Positions 44,784-57,448 of a stretch of DNA of 64,000 nt are shown here, in pieces. The position numbers and the translations under genes were made by a program. Every line of letters starts with the position of its first letter. The stretch's first letter is position 1. This stretch comes from Meandrina meandrites. Its lineage: Eukaryota; Cnidaria; Anthozoa; Scleractinia; Meandrinidae. The stretch is from contig OY855904.1 of assembly GCA_963693305.1 (NCBI GenBank), forward strand, positions 43,821,304-43,885,303, given 5' to 3'. The notes beneath the pieces are model-generated. The model saw only the letters and a list, made by a program, of their open reading frames with translations, did no database searches and was not told the origin of the DNA.

Positions 44784-47783
44784 CTACAAGATTGGGGATA
44801 ACATGAACTGATGAGACAAAAAGGGGCACGCTCTAGTCCTGTAGGGAAGGCCTGTTTATTTTATGTCTTGAGGCTAGATTTAACGAGAACGAGAATTGAC
44901 GAGACTTCAAACACTCGCTCTTGATTTGCCGCTAATTCTCAACTGCGCTCTAATCGAATGTAAAACTGTTCAAGTTTTCATCAGACGACGAGTTTCTTCG
45001 CTTTACAGGAAGATAATGTCAGTTCTCTCGTTCACTGAACTTGCTTAATCATCGTCGATTGTCGTTTTTGTTGGGTACTACGCTACAATTGCGCTTCAAG
45101 GCATTATCTGTATCTAATCTGTCAACTACTTTATATAGAAAAGGGAAACAAGGCTGGGGGCATAACTGGCCGATTCAGCCACACATCAGACAAAATCTGA
45201 TGCGCCATCTTCGACAAAAAGGGCAATAAGGCACCATTTAACCTCGTTTGTTGCTGTCAAGTAATTGATTTTTGAGAGTAGCTGACAATTGCCAAAAATG
45301 GTTTCTGATTTTTGAGTTGTGTATATGTCTGGAGACGGGCTCTCCTGCCAGCAACAACGTTTGATAATCAAAAGTAGACAAACAAGGAAAAATTGACGAC
45401 GAGGAAGAAACAACGAACCTGAAGATCAGACCACTTGTTACTTTCTCTTATCAAAAGCTCGTCTTCTTCGTTTGTCACCAGGGTGACGTCATTGTGTGAA
45501 CATCTTCGTGCGGTGGAGAAAACAGTCTTTGGAGTGAACACAACTAAGGTACCATTAGCAAGGGAGGCGTACACGTTTCTAACTCTTGTGCCACCCTGAA
45601 ATACACCAAGAAAAACAACTGCAGAGGTCAAAGTCAGTTCCGGTTGTAGGAGTTGGGGGGTTGGGTGATTTCGAGTATTGCTACACCCTGCTGTAACATC
45701 ATTTAAGGCTACTCCAATAATTCAAAAATTTGAACAAGTTGAGTGTGTGGCGCTTGTAAATATGTGCCCAGTATTTTGTGACAATTAATAATTGCTTTAA
45801 GCGCCTGTTACAACTACAAATTTCAGACGTTTCGAGGCTTCTGCCTCTTCATTAGTGGATTGTACAGGAACTAACTCGCCGAGACCTATTTATACTCTTG
45901 GAGAAATTTTCCGTAAAATGGATGACTATATTTACCGGAAAATCATATCTAATGGATAGCGCAGTTTATTTCGTTAACAGCGATTTATCTTATGGATAAC
46001 GTTCTCTAATCTTTGAAGAACGGGGGCCGGAAGGGGGAGAGTGCTGCCAAAGATTTAATGTGTCTTGCTCGACAAAACAACGTAATGACTCGTACACGCG
46101 TTCGAACCGTGCAAAAGAGAACCGCGCTTCCCACAAGACCAGCGCACAATTATTGATCAAACAATTCACTGTTGACTAGCGGCATCACAGCACGCTGAAG
46201 GACACAGAGCAAAAACAAATTTTAATACGCACCTGTAATTCCGCGGCTTCAAGAGAATCAGCTTCTGAAGCGGTATACTCTGTCAACAATGCCAGAACTG
46301 GGGACTTGGTGACGTAGGACCACAGCGTTGAGGGCAATCGCCAGGACCTGCGTCCGAACACCTCTACTGTGCACCCCTAAAAAACAAGGCACTTTCTTAT
46401 GTTTGCATCTCAAGTCTGGCCAAGCATTCGACACGCGATTTTGCCTGGAGACAAGACAACCTTGACCTCTCAATCAAAAGAGCGATTGGTATCGCATTTC
46501 GTCTTGAATGAATGAACAGCGAATCTAGCCGAGGGGAGATCTCTCTGCTAACAGGGACACCTAACTTAAAATACAAATAATATGACGCCAAATGAATGCT
46601 TTTTATAAATTACATAGCGCAGGCGACATGCAAGAGTAAAGACGATCATCAAGTAACTAGGGAATACCGTCAAACACCTCTAGGATGGACACCTGGTGTT
46701 GGTCCCTTCCTACAGTCGCTCCCATACACGTCACACTTTTTTCACGCTTAAAGAACGAGAAATATTCTAGGTCGTTTATTTGGAGCGAACTCGGTCGTAG
46801 TTTACTTACACTTTACTGAACATGGAGCAAAGTCACTTTAGTTTGGGAGCGATATGACTTTTTCGATGGCGCGATCTAACTTTTGTTGGGAGCGATCTAA
46901 CTGGGAGCGATCTCACCATGGAGCGAAGTGACTGGATACCCTTCAAAACAGCCGTATGTTTTGCGAACGCATTCAAGCGTTCTTGAAACGCGAGGTCTGG
47001 AGCCAATGTCAAAACGGAGAGTGAGACCGAGCACCTCTAACCAAAAGGTAGTGTTCAATAAAAGTAACATCGCGCAAAACTAACGAACACTACATCTACA
47101 CATTGCCATGCATATTATTCCTCGAAAAATTGCCTTTAAAATGCCAAATTTTAAGAGAAATCGAGTCAAAAATGCTGGCGTTATTAGAGTTTTTAGATGA
47201 GCTTAAAGCGCGTCAATTATTTCGAACGAGTCAGCTTTAATATCTGCACGAACGATTCAAAGTTTAGAACATATACATTCTCAAAATTGCACATTTGCCT
47301 TACCTCCGTTCCAATCCAAGTGCGATTGCCAACTCTTGTCATGCACAGTACTCTGTGTCCGGGACATTTTTGCTCGTGTGCGTAGAACACTCCTGTTTCG
47401 CTGTTTACCATGCTGTAGTATCGATTTTCTCGTTCTCGACTCCATAGTAACACAAACCCGGAAGTGTTTTCTGTCAAGGGACCATCACTGCCCGAGGGAG
47501 TACCTGGAAAACAAGAAAGCAATAAGGAAAGGTGACAACAATAAAGAGCAGGTTCAAGAGGTAATAAAGATGAATAAACGAAGAAATGGAGAAAAAAATG
47601 GAAGAATGACAGCAGGGTTGGAAATTTAATTTCAAAGCACATGCAATCTGGACGAGCGGCGTTAAGATTATACTCGCCCTGAGCGACCAAACGACCCACC
47701 GAACTAATCAGCGAACGAACTAACGAACGAACGATTGAACGAACAAACGCACGAACGCACGAAGGCACGAGCGAGCGAGTGAA

Positions 47784-47851
<68 letters not shown>

Positions 47852-50800
47852 CGAACGAACGAACGAACGAACGAACGAACTGCGACGTACATATCAAAAT
47901 AGTATTTTTCCTGTTTGCGGAATACATGAAATCAATTTATTACCAGGCGCAGCAGGCGATAAGCCATGAATCGTTGTTACTTTCTCCAGCAGTCCTTCGT
48001 TAGTGGTAGGTACGAGTCGACAGTGACACAGGAAGGATGGTTCCTCCATCTGCTGTAGAATCTCACTGGCTGGAGGTCGCTTCTCCGGTAACTGGTGCCA
48101 GCATGATCTGCAAAGAATGAGATCTACGCAGTGAAACCAAACGTTAATGAAGCAACTTGTACAACGGCACAAATATCTGTATTTTAGCAATGTTAGAGTT
48201 CAGAAAAGGTCGAAATCCATTCGCGCGCCAAGATGAGACCACAACGGTGGTGTTTTTTTTTTTTTTTTTGGGGGGGGGGGGGGGGTGGGGTTGGGGGAAG
48301 GATTACTCCAAGTTCCCGCCCCTAAGTGGTTCCGCTTTGTTCTTTCTCTATTGCAATGTTTGTTCTGGTTTCCGCCACCATGGGATCCCGCTTCGCATCC
48401 TCTATTATCCCCCGCTGCTGCCCGATTTACTTCTATATTCCTACCCCCTGTCTCCCCTACAAGTTAAAAAGTCAACTGAAATGAATCTCTTGCCTCATAA
48501 GACCTTCCAGTCGTGGTATCTGCGTGTCTAAATCACACGATTCAAGCGAGGGTCGAACTCCACGACGGATAGCCTTCTTTATGTCCACAATATTGCGGTA
48601 TTCACGAAAAGGTCGACAGCCAGACAAGAGCTCAAACAAAAAGATTCCGAACGAGAAAATATCCACCTGTGACAAGAAAAAACAAAAACAATAGAAAAGT
48701 TAAAATTACTACACAACACACGTAATTAAGAGATGGGAATGGTTATAAAGCCTGGCAAACTTTAAGGAGCAAATAAATATGCAAGTATGTAAATTGACAG
48801 GTCCAGACCGTGCAAAGATGAATCAATCAAAGGACATTGTCAAGCTTCATAATCATTCCCCTCTTTTGAATATGACAACACGGAAGCGGTAGTTTGTTTG
48901 CTAGAATTGGCTAGAATTAGAATACGTATTAGACACAATTAACTGGCCTAGAATAACGATTTTCAAAGAAACAAATACAATTAGCGTGAATACTATCGAA
49001 TATGGCACTATCATTATCAAACTCCGAGGAAAACCAGATCAGTTGTCAAAAAAGTCGCAAAGCAAATGCCAGCTAAGAGCACAGAGAGTAAGCCATCGAT
49101 AAACTGGAACACTCTCCTATCAAACAGGTTAATTTGATCAAAAATATATTTACATCTCGTTGTGGCTTGAAAAAATATTCTTACACTTTCTGTCCAGACT
49201 TGATCTCACAATGTTTGTATCTACTACTAACAGTGAGACGCAAAGATTCTACGTTTGCAAGCTTTAAAATTTGGCTGTGTGACACTTGCTAAAATGCAGA
49301 TTATTTTCGCAAGTCAGCGAAAATCCACACATGCGTTTAATACATGACTGTGGCCACACCTCTCTTAGTCCGTTACCTTTTCATCGTATCCAACCCCGGT
49401 ACGAATCTCCGGTGCTTGATATCCCGGCGTCCCCTCCTCTCCGGCGACCCCTTGGGGCGTGGCGAAACAAGAGATACCGTAGTCTGACAGTTTGACGTTT
49501 AGTAGACTACACTCTTCCAAGGACCACACTAGCACATTGTCGCCCTTGAGATCTCGATAAATGATGTCACAGTCGTGGAGATACCAAATAGCGCTAGCAA
49601 CCTAGGAGAATACAATAAAAAAATCTTCCAAACATGTTCTCCTCACATGACTTACGCTATTTCCTCTGAAGACCTCAGTATATCTATTTTTTGTGAGAAT
49701 TAGGTCCCACCTCTCTGACGAGAATAAATATAAAGGTCGAAACAACTTTTCTCGGCTGCTAGTTGATCAGACATTTGCACGTTATCTTTTTTGCAGTATT
49801 TAAAGGATAAGGTCAAAAGCTGGTTAGCCACGCTGGACTCCTGATCGAACGGTCCGGTTTCGAGCCCTGGCTGGGGTCATTGCGTTGTGTTCTTGGGCAA
49901 GACACTTTACTCTTATAGTGCTTCTCTCCACCCAGGTATAGCGACCATTTTACAACAACGGCAGACACTGAAAAATCCCATGGGCAGATAGTCTCTTTCG
50001 CAGTCCTTTTTTGGGATGTCAGGCAGCGTTGCGTGACATTCTAAAAAAGGCTGCGAAGAAGACTACATGACAGTAGCCTGCGAGGGCATTATTTTATTAT
50101 TATTATTATTTTTAAGCTTTTAGAAATTTACCTGAAATGCGATCTTGTACGACAGTTCGCGTCCAAGAATGGACTCCCTGATATTCGACACTGCACCGCC
50201 TTCTTTTTCTTGAGCTTCTCGTTTTGACGAAAGTTCATCAAGGACTGTAGCTAGGCTGCCATATGGGGCAAGTTCCAACACAAAGCACAGCGGGTGAAGG
50301 GAAACGGCAAGAAGTCGGACTACACAGGGATGATTCAGGCGGCACAGGACAGCAACCTAAACACAGCCGAACCAGCCATCAGTACCACATTTGGAGGCGA
50401 AAGAGCCATAATTCGGGACACTAGAGACATTTAGCTACAGGTTTTTCAGGTAAACGGCAAACCCCACATTCTTCTTGAAATTCGATAGGTTCACTTGGAA
50501 AAAATCCGTCCGTTTCACTGGATGTTTTCTGTGAATTGTGCGTACGGATTCGGAAAATTTACATGCGAGCTCGCCACCGCCATATTGGATACCTTTGCAA
50601 ATGCTTGTTTTTCGAGAAAAGATAGAATGCTCAACATCGACTCTTTCGACTTAAATTTCTTCTCTATATGTAGACAGATAACTACGTTACGTATTTATAG
50701 CGTCAATACGTGAGATAACTGAAAATAAAAGCAAAGAAACCTTGAGAGAAATCACAAACGTGTAAACCTATTTCTTGCCGTCGAAAACGTGCGTTGAAAA

Positions 50801-53800
50801 CTTCAAACATGACCTCGGGGGCTCGTCACGTGACTTCCAGACGCTTGCGGTTTGACGAATGTAAGTCGAAAACCTGAAGCTAAATGTCTCTATTATGAGT
50901 ATGAGAGCAGCTACTTGGTGGATGTGATGGACTAGCATCCCATCCATCCAGGAGTAAACGGGGTCTACTGAGGATTTAGCCAACTTGGAAAATAATTTTT
51001 ATCTACCCACGCAATTAGTTTACGTCACATTGATCACGTGTCCCACTAAGCAGGGGGGGGGGGGGGGGAGGGGACGGGAGTAGCACTCCTAGCTGTTTAA
51101 TGCTACAGAAACCGGGATAATCTCCGGCAGTTTGAACCACTTTGACAAGTGTGAACACTTTTTATTTTACCTCACATTGTGAGCACAGAAAATAATCTTT
51201 CACAATGGTTCAGTCAAAAACAAGGCGGGATTACCAGAGAACGCTACCACGCGCTATAAACTCTAAGATTTAGTATAACGCAAATTCGTACCTCTTGACG
51301 TAAGTCCCAGAATGCTTTGACAACTTTGGTCTTCTCCAGTTCCTCCTCCATGTCATCCTCAGACAGCGTCGAGAAGACATCTGATCTGCGCGAGCTCGAG
51401 CCCTCGCTTCGATGCGCTCTGCGATAGAAAGATCCTTCTAATGTCCTGGAGCCGGGTGAGCGCCCAGTATTCCCCAGTCCGCTGTCCAGAACTGAACTGG
51501 AAACGAATGGAAAAAGAGAGAGGAAAAAATGTCTTAGTAATGTAGGCGTTTCATCATTGTTTGAAACATATATATACAGTGCGAACCGGTTGAACAAGAC
51601 TTGTTTGTTTGAAAAAACTGGTTCGTTATACCGAGGCGTAGAAGTTACCGCTCTGTTGACTTCACTGGCTTCGTTATTTTTGAGTGAATTCACTATAAAT
51701 TCGTTTGTTAGGACTGGAGGGAGGGGGCGGGGGGTACGGCGGAGTGACAGGGAAACATTTGTAAGTACGATTTCCTTTCGCACGCAAAACTAGGAAAGGC
51801 ACAAGCATCTTTTTTTCAAATATTTTTTTTTGTTTGTCAAAGTTCTAGTTAAGATTACTGCAGGCCGCCACGGCCAGATGTTTCAGCATTTCCCTCTTAT
51901 CCAATAAATAGATTGATTATTACACATGGACAAGGCTTTAAATTTAAATCTCAAAAACTTCATTTTCAAAGCGCATGTTTTTAGGTCGAGGAAAGTAACA
52001 ACTGAAAGTGTAACAAAACTAAAGCTGAGTTTCACGACCTTTCACGCTGGTTCAGTTCTGCAACTGTGCTGCATTTATACGTATGCATTTTGTCTAGATG
52101 TGAGAATTCAAGCGGAAAAGAGAGGGCTCATTAAAAGTAGGGAAAACATGAATTGAAATAAAATACGAAAAACAATTACCGCAGGAAATGTAATTTTTGT
52201 CGATTGGGCGATTGAATGAATTATTCAGGAATTAATTATTTGAGTGGGTTGTCATGGGATGTTCATGGGGTATTGGAGTATTAAGGTGTTTGGCGGGAGT
52301 TTATGGTCATTTTAGGTCGGTCAGTATTCCTCTTCGCTCGGGTTTCTTTTTTAGTTAGCTTTTGTTAGAATAGCTTTCGTAAATAACTGCAAAATGTGTC
52401 AGCTTATTTATTTGTCAGCTTGTACCCTTTCCTCGGGGTCTCGTCTTGGTGCATTAGGTGAGAAATACGTCTTCACATATTTTTGCCCACTTCTAAAGCT
52501 AAAGGGTAGTTGCTGAGTGGTTTATGGTATCTGGCGCAGCACAGGTTCTTATCTTAAAAGCAATAGTATTTGCAAGGTTCCAAATTGTAATAACGATTCG
52601 TTTGCCTAAAAAGATTCCTTTGATAACTTACTGAGGCATCTTCAATAAACTCTTCGCATTGAATGTCTCGTGTAAGTGTAGTCAAAATACAGCATTTTCG
52701 TTTCGCTTAAAGGGACACTGTCACGGACATTTTTTGGCTTTTTTAGTAAAACATCACCAAAATTATGACTAAGTACTTTCAACCATGCAGGAAACGCTAC
52801 TAGAACGTAAAGGGAAGGATATCTAGCAAATTGTTTAAGGAAGAGGGTGACCGAAAATAGTTTTCATCAATTTTCCAAACCACAAGGACGGAACTTGAAA
52901 AAGTCAGGCTGACTTTTTCAAGTTGAGATCAAAAGCTCCCGATGGTATCACAGTGATATCACTCTATATTTAGCTTCAGTACACTGGTATTGTAAATTTA
53001 AGAAAACTTGAGCAGTGTTAATAAGTTTCCAATGGCGTAAACATGTTTTGGGGCTGTTGAATTTTTGAAGTTATGTTCGTGTCCCTTTAAAATCGTTTAA
53101 AAACCACCACTTTTTTAAAAAAGAATATTTCTTAGCTATAGGAAACAGAGTGATACAGGAAGTCTCAGTAATTACCCAGCTTGCGTCGTGGAGTGAAACG
53201 TTTTGACAGCCACAGCCTCGTTCCGGTACGTCCCGCGATACACCTCGCCCGAGCCACCGCTCCCAATTCTGTGGGATTCCCGTGCCTCGAACTTGAACTG
53301 GCCTGGCTCCACCAACAAATGACGTGGCAAGTCGGCCATCAGGAGGTCTGGGATGAGATGCTGTAGCGACACAACTTTATTAGGGTGGTAGGGACAGGCT
53401 ATTGTCGAAAAACTCAGCGCCATAGCTGCGCATGTCGGAAGAGTGAAGTTGTACGGTCGTGGAGGGTGCCCTGCGTTGAAATTGACGGGAAATTCCATGG
53501 AAACGGATCGCTTCATTGTATGACGTTGAGTCATTACGTTGATGCAAAGTGGGCAGGGGATCAATCGGCGAACTAATGGTAGCCCGTACATGTCAGTCTC
53601 GTCTAGACCTAAAACAAAACAGAAAAGTTAATACGGCTTATTGCGTGGGCAAATCCCTAAGCTAACAGGAATCTCGATTGATTCCCCGCGCAGCCAAACG
53701 ACTTAAGTCTGTGTTCGAGCCTATTGGCCCATCAGGCCCGAGCTTATCCCGGTTTCCGTAGCATGAAGCGACTAGGAGTATTTCTACTCCCCCCTGGATG

Positions 53801-56800
53801 GGATGCTAGTCCATCGCAGGGTTACCGCCAGCAGTAAATTCGCCGGTACCCATTTATACACCTGGGTGAGAGAGGTCCTGTGAGAGTAAAGTGTCTTGCC
53901 CAAGAACACAACACAATCACCCCAGCCTGAAATTGATCCAGACCGCTCCATCTGGAGTCCAGTGGGCTAACCATTAGGCCAGCGCGCCAAAGGACCTAAT
54001 CTAATATGCAATAAATCAATTAATCCTAGTTAATAAGTTTTAATATCTACCTGGATACCATTCGGAGATGAGAGCGTCAACTTGGTCGACAATAAATCCA
54101 AGAGCCGCAAAGTCGCGATGTTCAGACCAAACTGTAATGGCAATGCCGTTGATTTCTTGAAAGGCAGCTTTCCCTTGATTTAGAGGAATCTAAGAAAAGA
54201 AATAGATTTGGGTAAATAAATGTCTTATACTCATTCCCACATGGAGCACTTTAGACAAAACATCGAGCGAAACAAATTAAAATTCTTAATGTAACAAACG
54301 AAACAGTTACCAAGTAAAACACTTAGTAACGCTCACACTTCGCTAGACGCTAAACTGCGTGATCGCTAATCAGCGTAACGCAACACAAGTAACGCAAAAC
54401 ATAACACAACGTACCAACTCTTGGTAAGACTCCACCTGGAAATGTCCTCCTTCGTACACGACCCCAATCCCCTCGCGCCAAAACACTAAGGAATAGCTCT
54501 CTTCTTTAATCTGCTCAGTTGCGCGCCATCTTTGAACAGACACCATAAGCCTGGTAATGAGTCGGCTCCAGAACCCACTCGGTGTGTAGGCCATCTGATA
54601 GTTCCTGTGTACCGTGCTGATACTTCTGCCATCAACTGAGCTACCACGGCTAGTGGACATTTTAACCTGTTTGTAAAGATGTCAAAAGCAATAAATACGA
54701 TCATGACAAAGATGAAACCCAAGCTAACGACAAGTTACCGACAAATTTCCCGGAGATTACGCTGGTGGAAATTTTGTAGTGATTTGTCCAGTTTCATGAA
54801 AGATATGGAGCTTCGAGTGAGAGGCTGTCGATAATTGCTTCCAGCCTTGGGGCGCTTTCTTGGTGTTGCGGATCACCAAATGACGTCATCTTTATCATCC
54901 CACAGTCTCTTATAGTTATCACTAATCGTTCATGTTATATCGGCGAATTTGTCGGTACCGACAAACCGACATTTTGTGACTTTATTATTCGAGTCTTCGT
55001 ATGGGCGAACCGACGGACCGACAGACCGACAAAATCTGTCGGTCAATTTGTCGGTACCGACAAACCGACATTTTTTGATTTAATTATTAGAGTCTTCATA
55101 TGGGCGAACCGACGGACCGACAGACCGACAAAATCTGTCGGTCAATTTGTCGGTACCGACAAACCGACACTTTTTGACTTAATTATTAGAGTCTTCATAT
55201 AGGCGAACCGACAGACCGACGGACCGACAAACCGACAAAATTTGTCGGTCAATTTGTCGGTACCGACAAACCGACAGTTTTTGACTTAATTATTTGAGTC
55301 TTCATATAGACGAACCGACAGACCGACGGACCGACAAACCGACAAAATTTGTCGGTCAATTTGTCGGTACCGACAAAGCGACAGATTTTGAATTCATTGT
55401 TTGAGTCATCGTATACAGGGATGGTCATAGTACACACAAACCGACGGACTACTACTTTTCGCAGACGTACTGTTAGTAAAGAGAAATTGTTTGTGTTTGA
55501 GCAAACATTTTCGGCTTCAATTCATTAACGAAAAGCCACACAACATTTCTTAGGATTATTGCAAAGATTAAAATATAATTTACAGTCAAAACAGCTCAAG
55601 CGTTCCTATCAATGGTGAATTAATGGATTCATTAACAGAAAATTGATTTCATTCTTTGCTTCAGTATACCATTCTTGAAGGGAATATTTCAATGTTCAAA
55701 CGGCGACTCGATTCAAATGTCGAGTTTTGATTTGATTGTTGGCTAGCTTCAAGCGATGAGCACGTTGGAATTTGACCAAAATCTGCATAATTTTGACTGG
55801 AACTGGTCTACTGTCAAATGCCACACCAGAAACACTTATGAGTTTCTGGCAACACACAGTCTTTTCTCGTCATTTTGTTCGTCACTCACTTTTTTCAACC
55901 CTCTCATAATACGAGAGAGATTTTAGTACACTAAAAAGGCTCAAAAATACTGGGAAAGTGCTGTTGACCCAGTTTTTGTTTTTATGCAAATTAGGCATAT
56001 TTTGTCGCACGAAGCCAGCATTATGAAATTAACAGTTTTGTTGCTAGTTGGGAGAAAATATATTCCGTATTGGGCGGAGTCGCGAAGCGACGGAGCCCAT
56101 TACGCCCTCAATATAATGTGGTATTGCCGTCTCAAAATCGAAATAAGTTTTGTATCGCGATTCAACTGTTGATTTTGAGAAAACTAAGCCTAAGCGGATA
56201 ATAAACATAATATTGTTGTTGATTAAGATTCCAATTCTTATTTCTTGGGAAGAGTTGAGCAGCATTACCGAACACGCAATAACATTTTTAGTTACTTGAG
56301 TTTCGACTTAAGCCATAAATGTTCTCACAGTAACGAAAAGAAATTCATACAGTGTACCCAAGTGAGGTTTTCCAAAGTGCTGAGCAACAACAAAACAGAA
56401 ACTTAAATTAACTTTATTTAACCGTCGGTCTGTCGTCGCGTAAAGCTAGCCAACAATCAAATCAAAACTCGATAGCTACCAGCTTGTGCGAAAAACAAAT
56501 TGAAACCAATGCCAATGATACCACCAGCTCCGTAAGGCACCCCTTAAAACAATGGCCAATTTCTTTTCGGGTTTGCCTTTCGTAGTCCGATAAAATTTTA
56601 AAAGACGTTAACAATTTAAAAATCTTAACAAGTATAACTCTGATAAATCTTTCTCAACCGATTTCTAAACCGACATCTTTGTAAACCGGTAGCAGGTTCA
56701 AAGCCCACATCATCAAGCATTTCAAATACATGCTAGGTGTAATCGAGAAAACTAAACTCGCAACAAATGCCAGTTTTTAAAAATATTGAGCAGCTCTGTC

Positions 56801-57231
56801 TGAGCAGAGAGCAGTAAACAGTGAAAACTGTGTTTAAGGTGTAGTTACAATTTTTTCTTTCTCTTTCTTTTCAGAGTTCTAAACCAATGTTTTTTTACAT
56901 GATATTTCCAGGTTCGTTTATTCTGACCACTAACCATACCTTTTCATCGGACTTCCTTTTCTTTGCGATCAGCTTTTGAAGTTGGTGAAGTTGCATTCCA
57001 GGTTTTTCTTTTGGTAACATGGAAGGAACTAAAAGCTGCTCGTCGTTCAAGGAGAGGGCGATCTCGAAACGCTCCATTAGTTGAAGATACTGAAACATTT
57101 AAACAATCAATCATTCAATCAAAACGTCAATTAGCAAATCAAACTACCAGTCATTCAGTCAGTCAGTCTGTGTCAGTCAGTCAGTCAGTCGGTCAGTCAG
57201 TCAGTCAGTCAGTCAGTCAGTCAGTCAGTCA

Positions 57232-57262
<31 letters not shown>

Positions 57263-57405
57263 AGTCAGTCAGCCAGTCAGTCAGCCAGTCAGGCAGTCAG
57301 TCAGGCAGTCTGTGTCTGTCAGTCAGTCAGTCAGTCTGTTAGTCAGTCAGTCAGTCAGTCAGTCAGTCAGTCAGTCAGTCAGGCAGTCAGTCAGTCAGTC
57401 TGTCA

Positions 57406-57448
<43 letters not shown>

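Noticed and set aside
47704..48003. Frames rich in ARTHARTH or VRACVRAC
   Set aside because: Translations of the CACG/AACG microsatellite.
49815..49890. Possible tRNA gene
   Set aside because: Only promoter-like boxes are kept; there is no cloverleaf and the sequence continues into a SINE body and ATT tail.
54935..55400. CRISPR-like array
   Set aside because: The whole 105-bp unit is repeated, with no unique spacers, and the window is eukaryotic.
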